From positions 5,750,001 through 5,814,000 of the forward strand of contig NC_046673.1 of assembly GCF_003369915.1 (NCBI RefSeq): DNA of 64,000 bases, read 5' to 3'. Source of the stretch: Drosophila miranda. Lineage: Eukaryota > Arthropoda > Insecta > Diptera > Drosophilidae. Positions 22,501 to 31,616 of the stretch are shown in pieces. The position numbers were made by a program, and so were the translations under genes. The notes under the pieces were generated by a model. It made no database searches, was not told where the DNA came from, and saw only the letters and a list, made by a program, of their open reading frames with translations. Each line of letters starts with the position of its first letter. Position 1 is the first letter of the stretch.

Positions 22501-24143
22501 AGGAGATCCTCGCCCACCACATTTCACAGATCAAGCATGCCTGGAGCCTTCTGGCCACCCACCACTGCTTCCTGTTGCCCGACAAAATCGAGGCCCTCGA
22601 GCCGAAGAAGTTCAAGCGACCCCAGGTGGAGATGATGGTGAAGCGATGGCAGCACCACTGCATCGAAATCCGCGAGGCTGCCCAGCAGATCCTGCTCGGG
22701 GAGCTCACCCGCATGGGCAAGAAGGGGCGAAAGCAGCTAGTCGAAAGCTGGGCTCAGTACCTGCCCCTCTACACCCACACCGAGCCCATCGTGGGGGCCC
22801 AGCAGCAGCTGGTGCTCCTCAGCCAGAGCTCGAGCGGATCCCATGCCAGCGGCGGGGCTGCAGGCGGCGGTGGTGGCGGCAGCAACGGCACCCACTCAAT
22901 TGGTGGCTCAGCTGCGGGTGCCGGTGCGGGAGGAGTTCCCGGCGCGGAACAGCACCATGACGAGGACTACGAGGAGGAGGAGGAGGAGATCATACGCAAG
23001 CCGTCTAGTCTGTCGGAGCTGAAACGCAAGCAAACCACGGCCGTCATCCTGCTGGGCGTGATCGGGGCAGAGTTCGGGCAGGACATCTCACAAGAGTCGC
23101 CCAACCACCGCGGGAGCATCAGCCTCGCCACTGGGGCGACTGGACAGAGCGGAGAGCGCCGCATATCGTCCGTGGTGGAGGGCTTCGGAATAGCCAATAA
23201 CCTGGCCAGGCTCACCTCGATGGCCCTGGCCCACCTGCTGTATGCGCCGCCCTCGCCCAAGCTGCCCCAGTACACGCCGCTGCGGCGAGCGGCCATCGAC
23301 CTGCTGGGAAGGGGCTTCACGGTGTGGGAGCCCTACCTGGACGTGTCCAAGGTGCTGCTCGGCCTGCTGGAGATCTCGTGCGAGGGCAAAGCGGTGCCCA
23401 ATCTGAACTACAAGCTTCCGCTGACGCCACAGGCGGACGCCTGCCGCACGGCCCGGCATGCCCTGCGCCTGATAGCCACCGCCCGACCGGCGGCCTTCAT
23501 CACCACCATGGCCCGCGAGGTGGCCAGGTACAACACGATGCAACAGAACGCGCAGTCCATCAACGCGCCCCTGACGCAGTCAGTCCTGTACAAGGCCAAG
23601 GGCGAGATCCTGCAGTGCGTGGAGATGCTGATCGACAAGATGCAGTCGGAGATCGCCAGCCTGCTGGTGGAGGTCATGGACATCGCGCTGCACTGCGTGG
23701 ACAGCAACGAGCTGAAGGTCCGCGGCCTGGCCGAGCTCTGCCCGCCGATCTGCAAGTTCAACCAGATCTCCCATTGCTCTCAGACCCGCCGCATCGCCGT
23801 CGGCGCCAACAGCGGCAACCTGGCCATCTACGAGCTGCGTCAGAACAAGTGCCAGATGATCCCCGCTCACACGCACCCCATCACCTCCCTGGCCTTTTCG
23901 CCCGACGGCAAGTATCTCGTCTCGTACTCGTGCGCCGAGAACCGGCTCTCCTTCTGGCAGACGAGCACCGGCATGTTCGGGCTGGGACAGTCGCAGACGC
24001 GTTGCACCAAGGGCTACTCCACGGCCCCCATTCCGGACGTTTCGCGACTCAACCCCATGCGGCTGGCCAAGCTTGTCTGGATCAATAATCGTACGGTGAC
24101 CCTAATGTTGGCTGACGGCTCCGAGACGCGATTCAATGTCTAG
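19536..24143 (+). CDS. Rbcn-3B: Rabconnectin-3 beta (WDR7-like WD-repeat protein)
   Basis: A single uninterrupted frame of 1535 aa starts at ATG 19536 (context TCACCATGG). The longer in-frame start at 19494 adds 14 unlike residues; the chosen start gives MVSTNLVVPVVLWGPTAPTH, matching the WDR7 N-terminus. N-terminal WD repeats (about residues 15-450) include TGCYDGQICLW and SSSENGEMCTWDL. A second set near 480-620 includes LSGGIDFAVCLWDLYSG and VGCSDGSVYVWQMETG. A long helical middle region carries an acidic, Gly/Ser-rich low-complexity stretch, and a C-terminal WD pair (about 1420-1500) includes FSPDGKYLVSYS. With Rbcn-3A the protein regulates V-ATPase assembly and endosomal acidification, and so Notch trafficking. 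The length agrees with human WDR7 (about 1490 aa). Codon use is strongly GC3-biased, which creates long spurious antisense frames. Confidence 0.95.
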   Translation: MVSTNLVVPVVLWGPTAPTHCISSVFLSDDQCTLVTGCYDGQICLWQVEPSTLKMSPRCLLVGHSAPVLCLVRASLLPENNFLVSSSENGEMCTWDLIDGKCMEAVKLPQVHTQIQSYHTANSEDIRLFCIGYYAEIMVMDPFSLEVIYVLSSKVKPDWISAIHVLRPMRRKDDVVLAITTTGTVKVWTLTGNENKHAEPIYENESKEIRCLNAITMNCCAQNQRTVLLVCTKYWQIYDAGDFTVLCSVIAPARERWQGGDFITSDRVMLWTDEGKGYLYRLPANCIPDNKEFHSKSVVRDAPYLYYVLQHAGDKVLSCPPAMKLLLAGSNAIGNGNGNGSGGQHNLLRGDSEGYISVWNVPEVPLDNISILQAKQMPPRVLKPHVCTSLVEAWSIMDPPPVGILDQLSRITESPVKLTSSIYLPQQSRLVIGREDGSIVIVPATQTVMMQLLVGIKQNFSDWPSHQILYGHRGRVNCLLCPSMIHSRYEKSHLLSGGIDFAVCLWDLYSGSMLHRFCVHAGEITQLLVPPESCSPRILKCICSVASDHSVTLVSLQERKCVTLASRHLFPVVTIKWRPLDDFLIVGCSDGSVYVWQMETGHLDRVLHGMLAEEVLSACDEQAGEDGVGGGSSGVSGASTSEMGMANPAVHFFRGLKSRNMNAIRHATQRGITQLQQLQGHNQGNFDFLMKHRSNPLVIQGLRTNPKDAESHILFFDIEGLIFELHSEEYAQMTPATLEALGVHLQNPKDGKSMHLDASKKIGDFFNKVKNKAVDVEKILKDKDKHGLVQKFKEKTEIVEKKVQAKVESLQKAVESHEEQQDLKSKIASKMEVTHVMEVAQLLLSLLHSWGLDPHLDKMCETRLGLLRPIVPISYGVLSKAGYMSLLLPTWQNNYDIPPGLQLPSSSKKRPLPEELQRLEHLTAIFTSRLHWELSTTLTTNHILALVAMSNTLLSMSAASFLPDSEKHKKLQRLAQRTDSTLSNEEEREEILAHHISQIKHAWSLLATHHCFLLPDKIEALEPKKFKRPQVEMMVKRWQHHCIEIREAAQQILLGELTRMGKKGRKQLVESWAQYLPLYTHTEPIVGAQQQLVLLSQSSSGSHASGGAAGGGGGGSNGTHSIGGSAAGAGAGGVPGAEQHHDEDYEEEEEEIIRKPSSLSELKRKQTTAVILLGVIGAEFGQDISQESPNHRGSISLATGATGQSGERRISSVVEGFGIANNLARLTSMALAHLLYAPPSPKLPQYTPLRRAAIDLLGRGFTVWEPYLDVSKVLLGLLEISCEGKAVPNLNYKLPLTPQADACRTARHALRLIATARPAAFITTMAREVARYNTMQQNAQSINAPLTQSVLYKAKGEILQCVEMLIDKMQSEIASLLVEVMDIALHCVDSNELKVRGLAELCPPICKFNQISHCSQTRRIAVGANSGNLAIYELRQNKCQMIPAHTHPITSLAFSPDGKYLVSYSCAENRLSFWQTSTGMFGLGQSQTRCTKGYSTAPIPDVSRLNPMRLAKLVWINNRTVTLMLADGSETRFNV

Positions 24144-25705
24144 GGACGCAATCTCTAAGGCAGGAGGGACGAATGTATTTTAGCAGGCAATCAACGCGGG
24201 CTTCAAAAGCGACGGCGATACGAAACTACACAACAATAATTATTATGAATGAAAACGAAAACGGAGCCAATTTATCTAAGGATTATGTTTCTGCAAACGA
24301 AGCCAGGAAAGGCGCGAAAAGAAGCGGCAGCAAAAGGAAAAGGGAAACAAAATCATTGCGATCGATGCGACTCACAAATTAATTTTGTTATTTATTTATA
24401 TATCCTACAATATGTGTGTGTATATTCTATCTATATATTCTGTATCTTTATGTATTTTAATGTATGTATTAGACGATTTTAACGTATCGTACCTTCCATT
24501 GTTGCGGCACGGCAGTACGCCAGGTCTCCCCAATGTGGCAGTGAATCCGTGTATCCACCTGTATACCCCAGTATCCCCTGCTAATTTTATTCCTAGAGCT
24601 ACATATATTTTACCGATTCGCCGCTCGTGCACAGCACGTGTTTTACCTCCTGTTCCAGTTGCAGTTGCAGTTGCAGTTTCTGTTCCTGTTTGTCGTTGTA
24701 ACCTACCTACAGAGCAAAAATATTACCTATATCCAAATATTAACAGTCGCCAATAATTACTATAGTACATACTACCGTTCCGACCTACAGGCATGTGTAT
24801 ACAAAAAGCAAGCAAAAAAAAAGCCACAACAACATCAACAACCACAGAAAGAGGAAAACCTTGTAAAACAAAGAACGAAAAGCTGTTATTATGATTACAA
24901 ACTATTATTATTATTATTAATATTATTACTACTATTGTATGCTACTATTATTACTATTATTATCCATATTTGTTATACATAATGTATTGTTATATATATA
25001 TATATCTAAAGAACCTAAACAGATGTATTGCAAAACGTTACAAAAAGTTACAAAAGAAAGAAAAGCAAAAGGCAAACAAACCCACTAAATAACTAGAAAA
25101 TAGAGCCAAGTGTTTTTTTTTTCTATTGCTATCGTAATTGTAACTACTATTATTATTATTACTTTGTTTTTCGATGTAACTCGGCCTAGGCGCCAGGCGT
25201 ATCCATGTAAGAACTCTTTGTTTTTTTTTTTCGTTCTGCGGAAACTGTACAGATAATTCTGTGTAAACAACAACACCCACACACGTGCATCATTTATTCT
25301 AAAGCTCGGAGAGAGCGGCGGATAAGTATAGAGTGTCGAGTGTTGAGCGAGGAACCAACCGCTTGTATCCGCGAAACTATTTATCCTAAAAACATACGAT
25401 ATGTACGTTATTATAGAATGGAAATTGCAATGTACGCAATCTTTATGTATCTAATACCTGAAACACACGCAAGCGTCCATGTTGCATGTGTATTGAATTG
25501 TATTGTGAATGAATGTATTGTATTTGCAAATATTGTATGTGCTTCACTTACGAACTACACTACATGTATGCACATATGCATAGTTACATACGAGGTCCTT
25601 CAATCAAAGTATTACGCAACAAAATGAAACGAAACGAAACGAAATGAAGCAACTAAACCAATTATGTACCGCAGCATACAGCAAATAAAGTCAAACATGA
25701 GGAAA
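24144..25705 (+). other. Rbcn-3B: Rbcn-3B 3' UTR
   Basis: AT-rich sequence follows the stop codon and contains a TTA trinucleotide run near 24903-24965 and several A-rich tracts. The canonical AATAAA at 25684-25689 is the best candidate poly(A) signal, implying a 3' UTR of about 1.55 kb if no earlier site is used. Confidence 0.5.
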
Positions 25706-27329
25706 CCGTTAATATTCCAATCATTCCCTTGACCTTCTCATCAAGCCATCAAGCGTACTATTCACATGGGCAAGTGGCGGTGCTTATCTCTTCTATGTGC
25801 ATAGATCTCTCGTATAACCTTATAAATATCGTGACCACAAGCACCACAATCACAAACGATAATTACCATGTTGTCGTTCGCTCCCGAAGCTTTCAAAGTT
25901 CTCAGTGAAAAACAATAACGGATCGAATTTTCTCTCCCTTTTCGGTTCAGACAAGACACGCGAGTATATTGTATGTACATTAGGGTTCCGCTTATTTTGG
26001 TGTGCGAAGAAAATGCGTCGAAAGATAAGGTCTGCACCTCTAAACGTTGTTTAATTAGCCGTTTTATAAACAAGCGCAATCCCAATGTAAATAAATACTT
26101 GAGTCCTGCATGAAGCCACAGTATTCATAGAATCACAGCTTTACTTATGCCCCTTTAGTACATTCGATCTTTATTCGATCCTGCCTTCAGTCAGATTCGA
26201 ATCAACCCGAATCACTAAAGAGTTTCGTTCGCATGATTCGACACATACTGCGGAGAAATCCCTTTGTGTATGCGTGGACATATGCAGTATGCAGCACAAC
26301 ATTATTGCACACACGGAAATCGGTATCGTGCATGCACAAACATGTTGTGTACTCGGCACCCACCCATGACGCACCCACAGTCGAATAAATGCCCTCAGAC
26401 CGAGGGCGAATCAAAAAACCAGCAAATTTGTATGCTCGTATTTGTATGTTTCTCGTTCTATCTACCAGAAAATCAAGTAGAGAGTGAGCGAGAAAAGAAC
26501 CGAATCGATTCGGGATTCGCTTTATTTGGTCCGTTTAGGCCGAGCTATTCGAAGTTATGATAAAGCTGAATCGCTGATTCGGTTGTCCGTTCATGCAGAG
26601 CTCTAAGACACACACTTGTAGATCCATGAACTTGAGTATAACCATAACCACAGCAATGGAATTGAAGGTTACTGAGAGCTTTTCCTTCGTAATTTTTGAG
26701 GAAATGATTCCATTTTCTATAAGATTTTACAGTTTTATCGGCGTAATTTTATTACATAATTTTTTTAAATTTATTTCAATGAAAAACGATCGTAAACCAA
26801 ACGGTACTTTGAGAGTCGCAGGGCGACTGTACCCATAACCGGTACTCATTCAGTTTATCAAATATACATATTTATCAGGAGTTATTATCGTTCGCTATTC
26901 GAAAAATGTCCTGATTGATTAGTTGGTGAAGGCGGGTAGGACGTAGACATAGGAGATACCGCGTATCACTATCAATTCTCGTGGAGAAAGAGAGAGAGAG
27001 AGAAAATACATAGAACGAGCACGTAGCAGGGGATCTGCAACAGGGAAATGGTTTTGTTAATTCTGGCTATATTTTCCACAGGATTTTGTTATTTAACCTC
27101 TTAGTTTCCTCTTAATAATAACGGTTGAGTGGAAGTTTAATTACACTAAATTTAAACAAATTTACATTCAGTAAAATACTTTTTTTTAATATGCAAAATA
27201 TGAAAAACTATCAATATCTTGGAAGCTGTAATACTTTTTCAACTTCCGCCTTCAGTTTTTGATTCAGAGTGTAATTTAACGGGGATCGAAATCGGTGACC
27301 CGATCTGCTTCAAATTCTTTAATCTTTTA

Positions 27330-27860
27330 GTAATCTTTTAATTTTGCCTCAGAAAATTTGGTTGATCTAGATCTTAAAGTGTCTGAGAAATAAGACAATA
27401 GGGCGGACCATGATGAAATTATGCAAGGTGGTCCGCAAACGCAACGCGCCCTCTTTTTGGGTCTTATTTTGCTCAGTACGACACGTTTGCTTGTTGCGAG
27501 TGGTTCTATGTTACGGATGTTCAGAAAATGCCAATGCCAAAAAACAATTTCAAATAGACCGCATCTAATAGATGAAGTTGTCTCAAAAGCTAACAATATA
27601 CATTTTCTATAGTTTTTCTTTTGAGTTTACATATTTTACAAACCAAACAAAACCTCTTCCATATATCTGTATCTGTATCTGTGTCTCCTCTCACATCAAA
27701 CATGGCGTCAAAGTTGGCTCTCAGTTGTGCTGAGCGTAAAATAAGACCCAAAGAGAGAGAGTTTGCGGACAGACAGACATGCCTATGTATATAGAATCGG
27801 CTATTGATAATGATCCAGAACACATGTCTAAACATTATGGGGTCCGAAACACATATACAA
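27330..27860. mobile_element. Degraded DINE-1/INE-1-type repeat, interrupted
   Basis: AAATTTGGTTGATCTAGATC at about 27353 corresponds to AAATTTGGTTGCTCTAGCTC in the copy inside snz. From about 27765, GGACAGACAGACATG, then CGGCTATTGAT and TTATGGGGTCCGAAAC match the 3' part of the other copies. The two halves are separated by the insertion at 27431-27770. DINE-1 is a Helitron-related non-autonomous DNA element, and this copy is old and diverged. Confidence 0.6.
27431..27770. mobile_element. Candidate MITE with terminal inverted repeats
   Basis: The left end begins GTCCGCAAAC and continues to CTCTTTTTGGGTCTTATTTT and GCTCAG. The right end, read on the other strand, begins GTCCGCAAAC and continues to CTCTTTGGGTCTTATTTT and CGCTCAG. 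The arms are about 45 bp with small gaps. The 340-bp unit has no coding capacity and splits a DINE-1-like copy, so it would be a younger non-autonomous DNA transposon. No clear target-site duplication was seen, and the family is unknown. Confidence 0.5.
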
Positions 27861-28438
27861 TTAAACAAACAAAGGTATTGGCAGAGCTAGTTTTATTCAA
27901 TGAGATATTTTCTTGTCCGCCGATCTGGCTATATTTTTGAGCAAGGGTTCACACTCAGTTCACGAGAACACCATCGCGAACCGGTTCAAGCTTCAAGCTT
28001 AATTAGAAAACTCGACTTTGATGTCAAGTTAGATCAGTGGTCGACACGGCCGTATCTTCTGGGCATAGGAGAGCGTTCTACTGCGGAGCTGCCGCCACAG
28101 GTACAGTACAGCCTACAACAGCGATCCGGCGCCGTTTTGCCTGCTGTGAACGCACTGCAAAACATGTGAATGCTGTGATAGGAGGTAGGAGCGGTGGGAG
28201 AAGGCTACTGCCGAAGACAACCCAACCCCAGAACGAACACTGCCACCGCCTTACCACAAAGCTAGAATAAGAATAATCAGATAGATCGAACAGACCATCC
28301 TTTGGCACTGTTGCACGAATACTGTTTACGTTTACCCTCTCCCTCGACAATTGATAAAAGTATACTCGTACTTGTGTAAGTATTTCGGCCCCAAAGAGTC
28401 AACAGCCGTGCCTGCCGAGTGTTCCGATTTCAGGAAAA

Positions 28439-28546
28439 GTAAGAAGAAATCTTGGGCTGTGGGCTGTAGGCTCACTACTTGTAGGAGTATAAGCTTGAAT
28501 GTTGTTTTCTAGATCTTCAACTGTCTGTTTTCTCTGGTCCTTGCAG
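28439..28546 (+). other. Probable 5' UTR intron of mip130
   Basis: A donor (GGAAAA|GTAAGAAG) and an acceptor (CTGGTCCTTGCAG) 108 nt apart lie just before the mip130 start codon. This fits a small intron in the leader. Confidence 0.5.
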
Positions 28547-28566
28547 CTTGTATTCGCCCAGTGAAA

Positions 28567-31422
28567 ATGCCCGTCGCAGAAGCTACCAAAGGCAAGGGCA
28601 AGAAGGCAGCAGCCGTTTCTACAGCCGCTGCCGCTGCCGCAAGGAAGAAATTGAGCGAGGAGGAGGCCACCGCTAAGCCAATGGATCACGACGATGACAG
28701 CAAGAGCGACAATGAGCAGAAAAAGGATGTCGATGCGAATGCTGGCGAAGACGATACAAAAGAGTGGGACGCCACAGCCGAGCCTGAAGCAGATCTGGAG
28801 CACGACGAGGACGATGAGCAGGACAGCAACGAGAACAGCGAACCGGAAGAGCAAGTAGAGCCGCCGGCCTTCAGCCTGGCCACGCTAGGACTGCAGCGCG
28901 TGGGCAGCGCCCCACCACCCAAGCCCAAGGTAACGAAGGCGCCCATCCTGACGCTGAATGCCCGTGGAATGCCCGCCCGAATTCGCAAGAGAAACAAGCT
29001 CTTTTACGACGAGAATATTATCAACGACGACAAACCGTTGCGCATGAGCCTTGCCCCAAAGAAGGTGTCCGGTCGCCCGCCCCTGGGCGCCGGTAGACCT
29101 GGCAGCGGCTGCTCGGGCAAAGTGGCCAACACCGCCCCCGCCAAGGTGCTCAAGAAGCGCAAGGGCGTCGTCTCGCGCTACATGCGCTCCAGCGACAATG
29201 GATCCAGCTCCACCTCAGCCGGCAGCCAACATCAGATGACGGCAGCTGGCAACAAGAACAAGAAGACGCCAGCCAAGGGTCAGGCTGCCAGGCAGACACA
29301 GTCCGCCGGCAAATCGAACCTATCTGGCCACAAGTCGGGCAAGGGCAGCGGTGCAGCATCCGGAGGAACCAAGGGTTCGACCACCGCAGCTGCTGCCGCG
29401 GCCAATGCTGAGAAGGAGGCTAGCCAGGCTCAGGCCCTGTTGGCGGCCAACAAACGGGTGGGCCAGGCGATCGGGCTCCGCCTGCGCAACCTGCTGAAGC
29501 TGCCTAAGGCCCACAAGTGGGCCATCGCCGAGTGGTTCTACTCGTACATAGACAGGCCGCTTTTCGACAGCCGTGACGAATTCCTGAACCACGTGAACGA
29601 GCTGGACCCGCGCCTGGGAACGCGTCAGCTCAACCGACACGAGTGGTCGACCATCAGACGCCAGATGGGAAAGCCCAGGCGCTGCTCAGCCAACTTCTTC
29701 AACGAGGAGCGCAAAGAGCTGGACAGGAAACGGAAGCTTATGCGCACTCTTCAGTCACGCAAGCCGGGCGAGCTAAAGGACTCCGTTCTCCTGTCGGATA
29801 TGCCCGATAAGATCCCCATGCCACTGCCGCTGGGCACCAAGGTGACGGCTCGGCTGCGCACCCCCCAAGACGGCATCTTCGCCGGCACTGTCGCCGCCTA
29901 CGACTCGCTCAACGCCACGTACCGGGTAACGTTCGAGCGGCCCGGCCTGGGGACCCACGCCATACCGGACTTTGAGATAGTGTCGGAAAACTTTCACGAG
30001 ATGCTGCCACTGCACAGCTTCACCAAGGACTTCCGTCCCAACCTGATGAGCATCTACCAGACCAACAACCTGGGCTTTACCACCAACCTGGGCTACACGG
30101 CCAACCTCTCCAGTAGCTATCTCCAGAAGCGTCCCACCGCCAATGGGAAAAAGGCAGGCACAGGATTTTCCGGCCCTCAGAAGCACCTGGCAAGCAATAA
30201 TGCGGCGGCAAGGAACGCTCTTAGCATGAAACTAAACAAGAGTGATCCCCTGCTGGGGCAGGACGCCATCGGGGAGAGTCCGATACGGCCGCAGCTGATC
30301 CGAGGTCACAGCTACTCTCACAAGCTGCTGGAGCACCTTGTCCACTTGGAGAAGCATATCGCGGTAAAGGCCGAGCGCATCAATCGCCTAAACAAAATGA
30401 ACTCCACCGCGGAGCTGGCCATGGGCGACATGATGGGCCATGACGAGGCCGGAGAACGCCACCGCCGGCAGATCGCCGACAACTTCCAGCGCCAGTACGC
30501 CTACAACATCGTCTCCATTGAGCGCATCAATACCGACCTCATGTATGAGCTCACCAAAGTACAGGAGCTCTCCTCTACGCTGACGCGAAATCCGAATGTT
30601 CAGGCCATGATCTCGCCCACGTACCTGCGCGAGGAGTGTCGGGCCAAGGCGAACCGGACGGTAGACAGCATGAACAATGGCATTGTGAAGAACGAGCGCA
30701 TGGTGACGCTGCTAAAGAACCTCACCACGCTGCTGATAGTCACGCAGAACCTGGGCGGAGACTGCCCGGTTGGCGAGGTCAGGCAGGTGCTCGAGGGCTG
30801 CATGGAGGAGGTGCGCACCAACCTTGTGAGCGCCGATAACATGGATGTGTTCCACAAGAGTGTCCAATTGCGGCTGGAGTTCATTGCCCAGGACATCACT
30901 CGGAATCTCGGGAAGCGCAGGCACAGCCGGGCGGCTGCCGAAGATGTCAAGTCGCCAAAGACACCCAAAGAGGAGGGGACCGATGAGGAAAATGATGCTG
31001 ATGCCGACGACACCTCAAAGTGCAAAGAGAAAGAGGATAAGAAAAAGAAGGCAGTCGAAGACGATTCTAGCAAGGTACTAGCAAAAAATAAAGCTGACAC
31101 CACAGAAGCTGGAAAAGAGACAAAGCAGCGGTCGCAGGAAGACAAGCGTGACCGCATGGACGTGGACAGTGCAGGGCAGCAGGCAGAAGGCGAAGATGAC
31201 GAGAAAATTGACTCCGAGGCCGAAACAGACAACGCAGAGCAGCAGCGAGAGGATGCACAGTCGCCGAATCCCGCTGTCACCGACGACTCCCAGATAACCA
31301 TTGAGTCGGTGAAGGAGTCCGAGGATGAGGAGGAGGAGGCGGATATGGACGGCGTTGAGCGGCTGAACCTAGAGGAAGGGAACTCCGACTTCCAGCATGA
31401 ATTCATTTACGAGACGAAGTAG
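28567..31422 (+). CDS. mip130: Mip130, LIN-9 subunit of dREAM/MuvB
   Basis: The frame is single-exon and 951 aa long. I start it at ATG 28567 (MPVAEATKGKG); the open frame runs two codons further upstream without another ATG. The N-terminal third is Ala/Lys-rich and acidic low complexity. The DIRP domain lies at about residues 300-400 (LRLRNLLKLPKAHKWAIAEW, then QLNRHEWSTIRRQMGKPRRC). A Tudor-like region follows at about 420-480 (LGTKVTARLRTPQDG), then the conserved LIN9 helical region at about 580-790, which ends in the MYB/LIN52-binding coiled part. The last 150 residues are highly acidic. Mip130 is a core subunit of the Myb-MuvB/dREAM complex, which represses and activates developmental and cell-cycle genes and controls chorion gene amplification. 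It converges on eIF2B-epsilon. Confidence 0.95.
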   Translation: MPVAEATKGKGKKAAAVSTAAAAAARKKLSEEEATAKPMDHDDDSKSDNEQKKDVDANAGEDDTKEWDATAEPEADLEHDEDDEQDSNENSEPEEQVEPPAFSLATLGLQRVGSAPPPKPKVTKAPILTLNARGMPARIRKRNKLFYDENIINDDKPLRMSLAPKKVSGRPPLGAGRPGSGCSGKVANTAPAKVLKKRKGVVSRYMRSSDNGSSSTSAGSQHQMTAAGNKNKKTPAKGQAARQTQSAGKSNLSGHKSGKGSGAASGGTKGSTTAAAAAANAEKEASQAQALLAANKRVGQAIGLRLRNLLKLPKAHKWAIAEWFYSYIDRPLFDSRDEFLNHVNELDPRLGTRQLNRHEWSTIRRQMGKPRRCSANFFNEERKELDRKRKLMRTLQSRKPGELKDSVLLSDMPDKIPMPLPLGTKVTARLRTPQDGIFAGTVAAYDSLNATYRVTFERPGLGTHAIPDFEIVSENFHEMLPLHSFTKDFRPNLMSIYQTNNLGFTTNLGYTANLSSSYLQKRPTANGKKAGTGFSGPQKHLASNNAAARNALSMKLNKSDPLLGQDAIGESPIRPQLIRGHSYSHKLLEHLVHLEKHIAVKAERINRLNKMNSTAELAMGDMMGHDEAGERHRRQIADNFQRQYAYNIVSIERINTDLMYELTKVQELSSTLTRNPNVQAMISPTYLREECRAKANRTVDSMNNGIVKNERMVTLLKNLTTLLIVTQNLGGDCPVGEVRQVLEGCMEEVRTNLVSADNMDVFHKSVQLRLEFIAQDITRNLGKRRHSRAAAEDVKSPKTPKEEGTDEENDADADDTSKCKEKEDKKKKAVEDDSSKVLAKNKADTTEAGKETKQRSQEDKRDRMDVDSAGQQAEGEDDEKIDSEAETDNAEQQREDAQSPNPAVTDDSQITIESVKESEDEEEEADMDGVERLNLEEGNSDFQHEFIYETK

Positions 31423-31512
31423 AGACGTAATCCAAAACAAATGCGATTAATTTGTCGCGCTTTTTTAGTTTCTTTTTTTTCGATGGACCATTTCATGGTC
31501 TGGATCTAGGTT

Positions 31513-31581
31513 AATAAAATGTAAGAGGGGACTATCAGCAAGATATCTCCGAGGAAAATATCGAGAAGGCGTTGCAATAAA
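31513..31581 (+). terminator. mip130: mip130 poly(A) signals
   Basis: AATAAA occurs at 31513-31518 and again at 31576-31581. Use of the second would end the mip130 transcript inside the 3' end of the convergent eIF2B-epsilon transcript. Confidence 0.6.
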
Positions 31582-31610
31582 AGGTGTAACAAAATAGTGG
31601 CAGTCTTTGC

Positions 31611-31616
31611 TTTATT
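31611..31616 (-). terminator. eIF2B-epsilon poly(A) signal overlapping its stop codon
   Basis: On the minus strand the end of the coding region reads GTGAATAAAGC. The TAA stop (31614-31612) is contained inside the hexamer AATAAA (31616-31611), so the 3' UTR is likely only about 15-30 nt. Confidence 0.65.

Larger units (their letters stand above)
25706..28370. other. Intergenic between Rbcn-3B and mip130
   Basis: About 2.7 kb with no protein gene visible. It includes a GA run near 26990-27003, a degraded DINE-1-type segment (27330-27860) and a 340-bp inverted-repeat insertion within it. From 26170 to 26590, CGAATC/GATTCG words recur. Confidence 0.5.
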
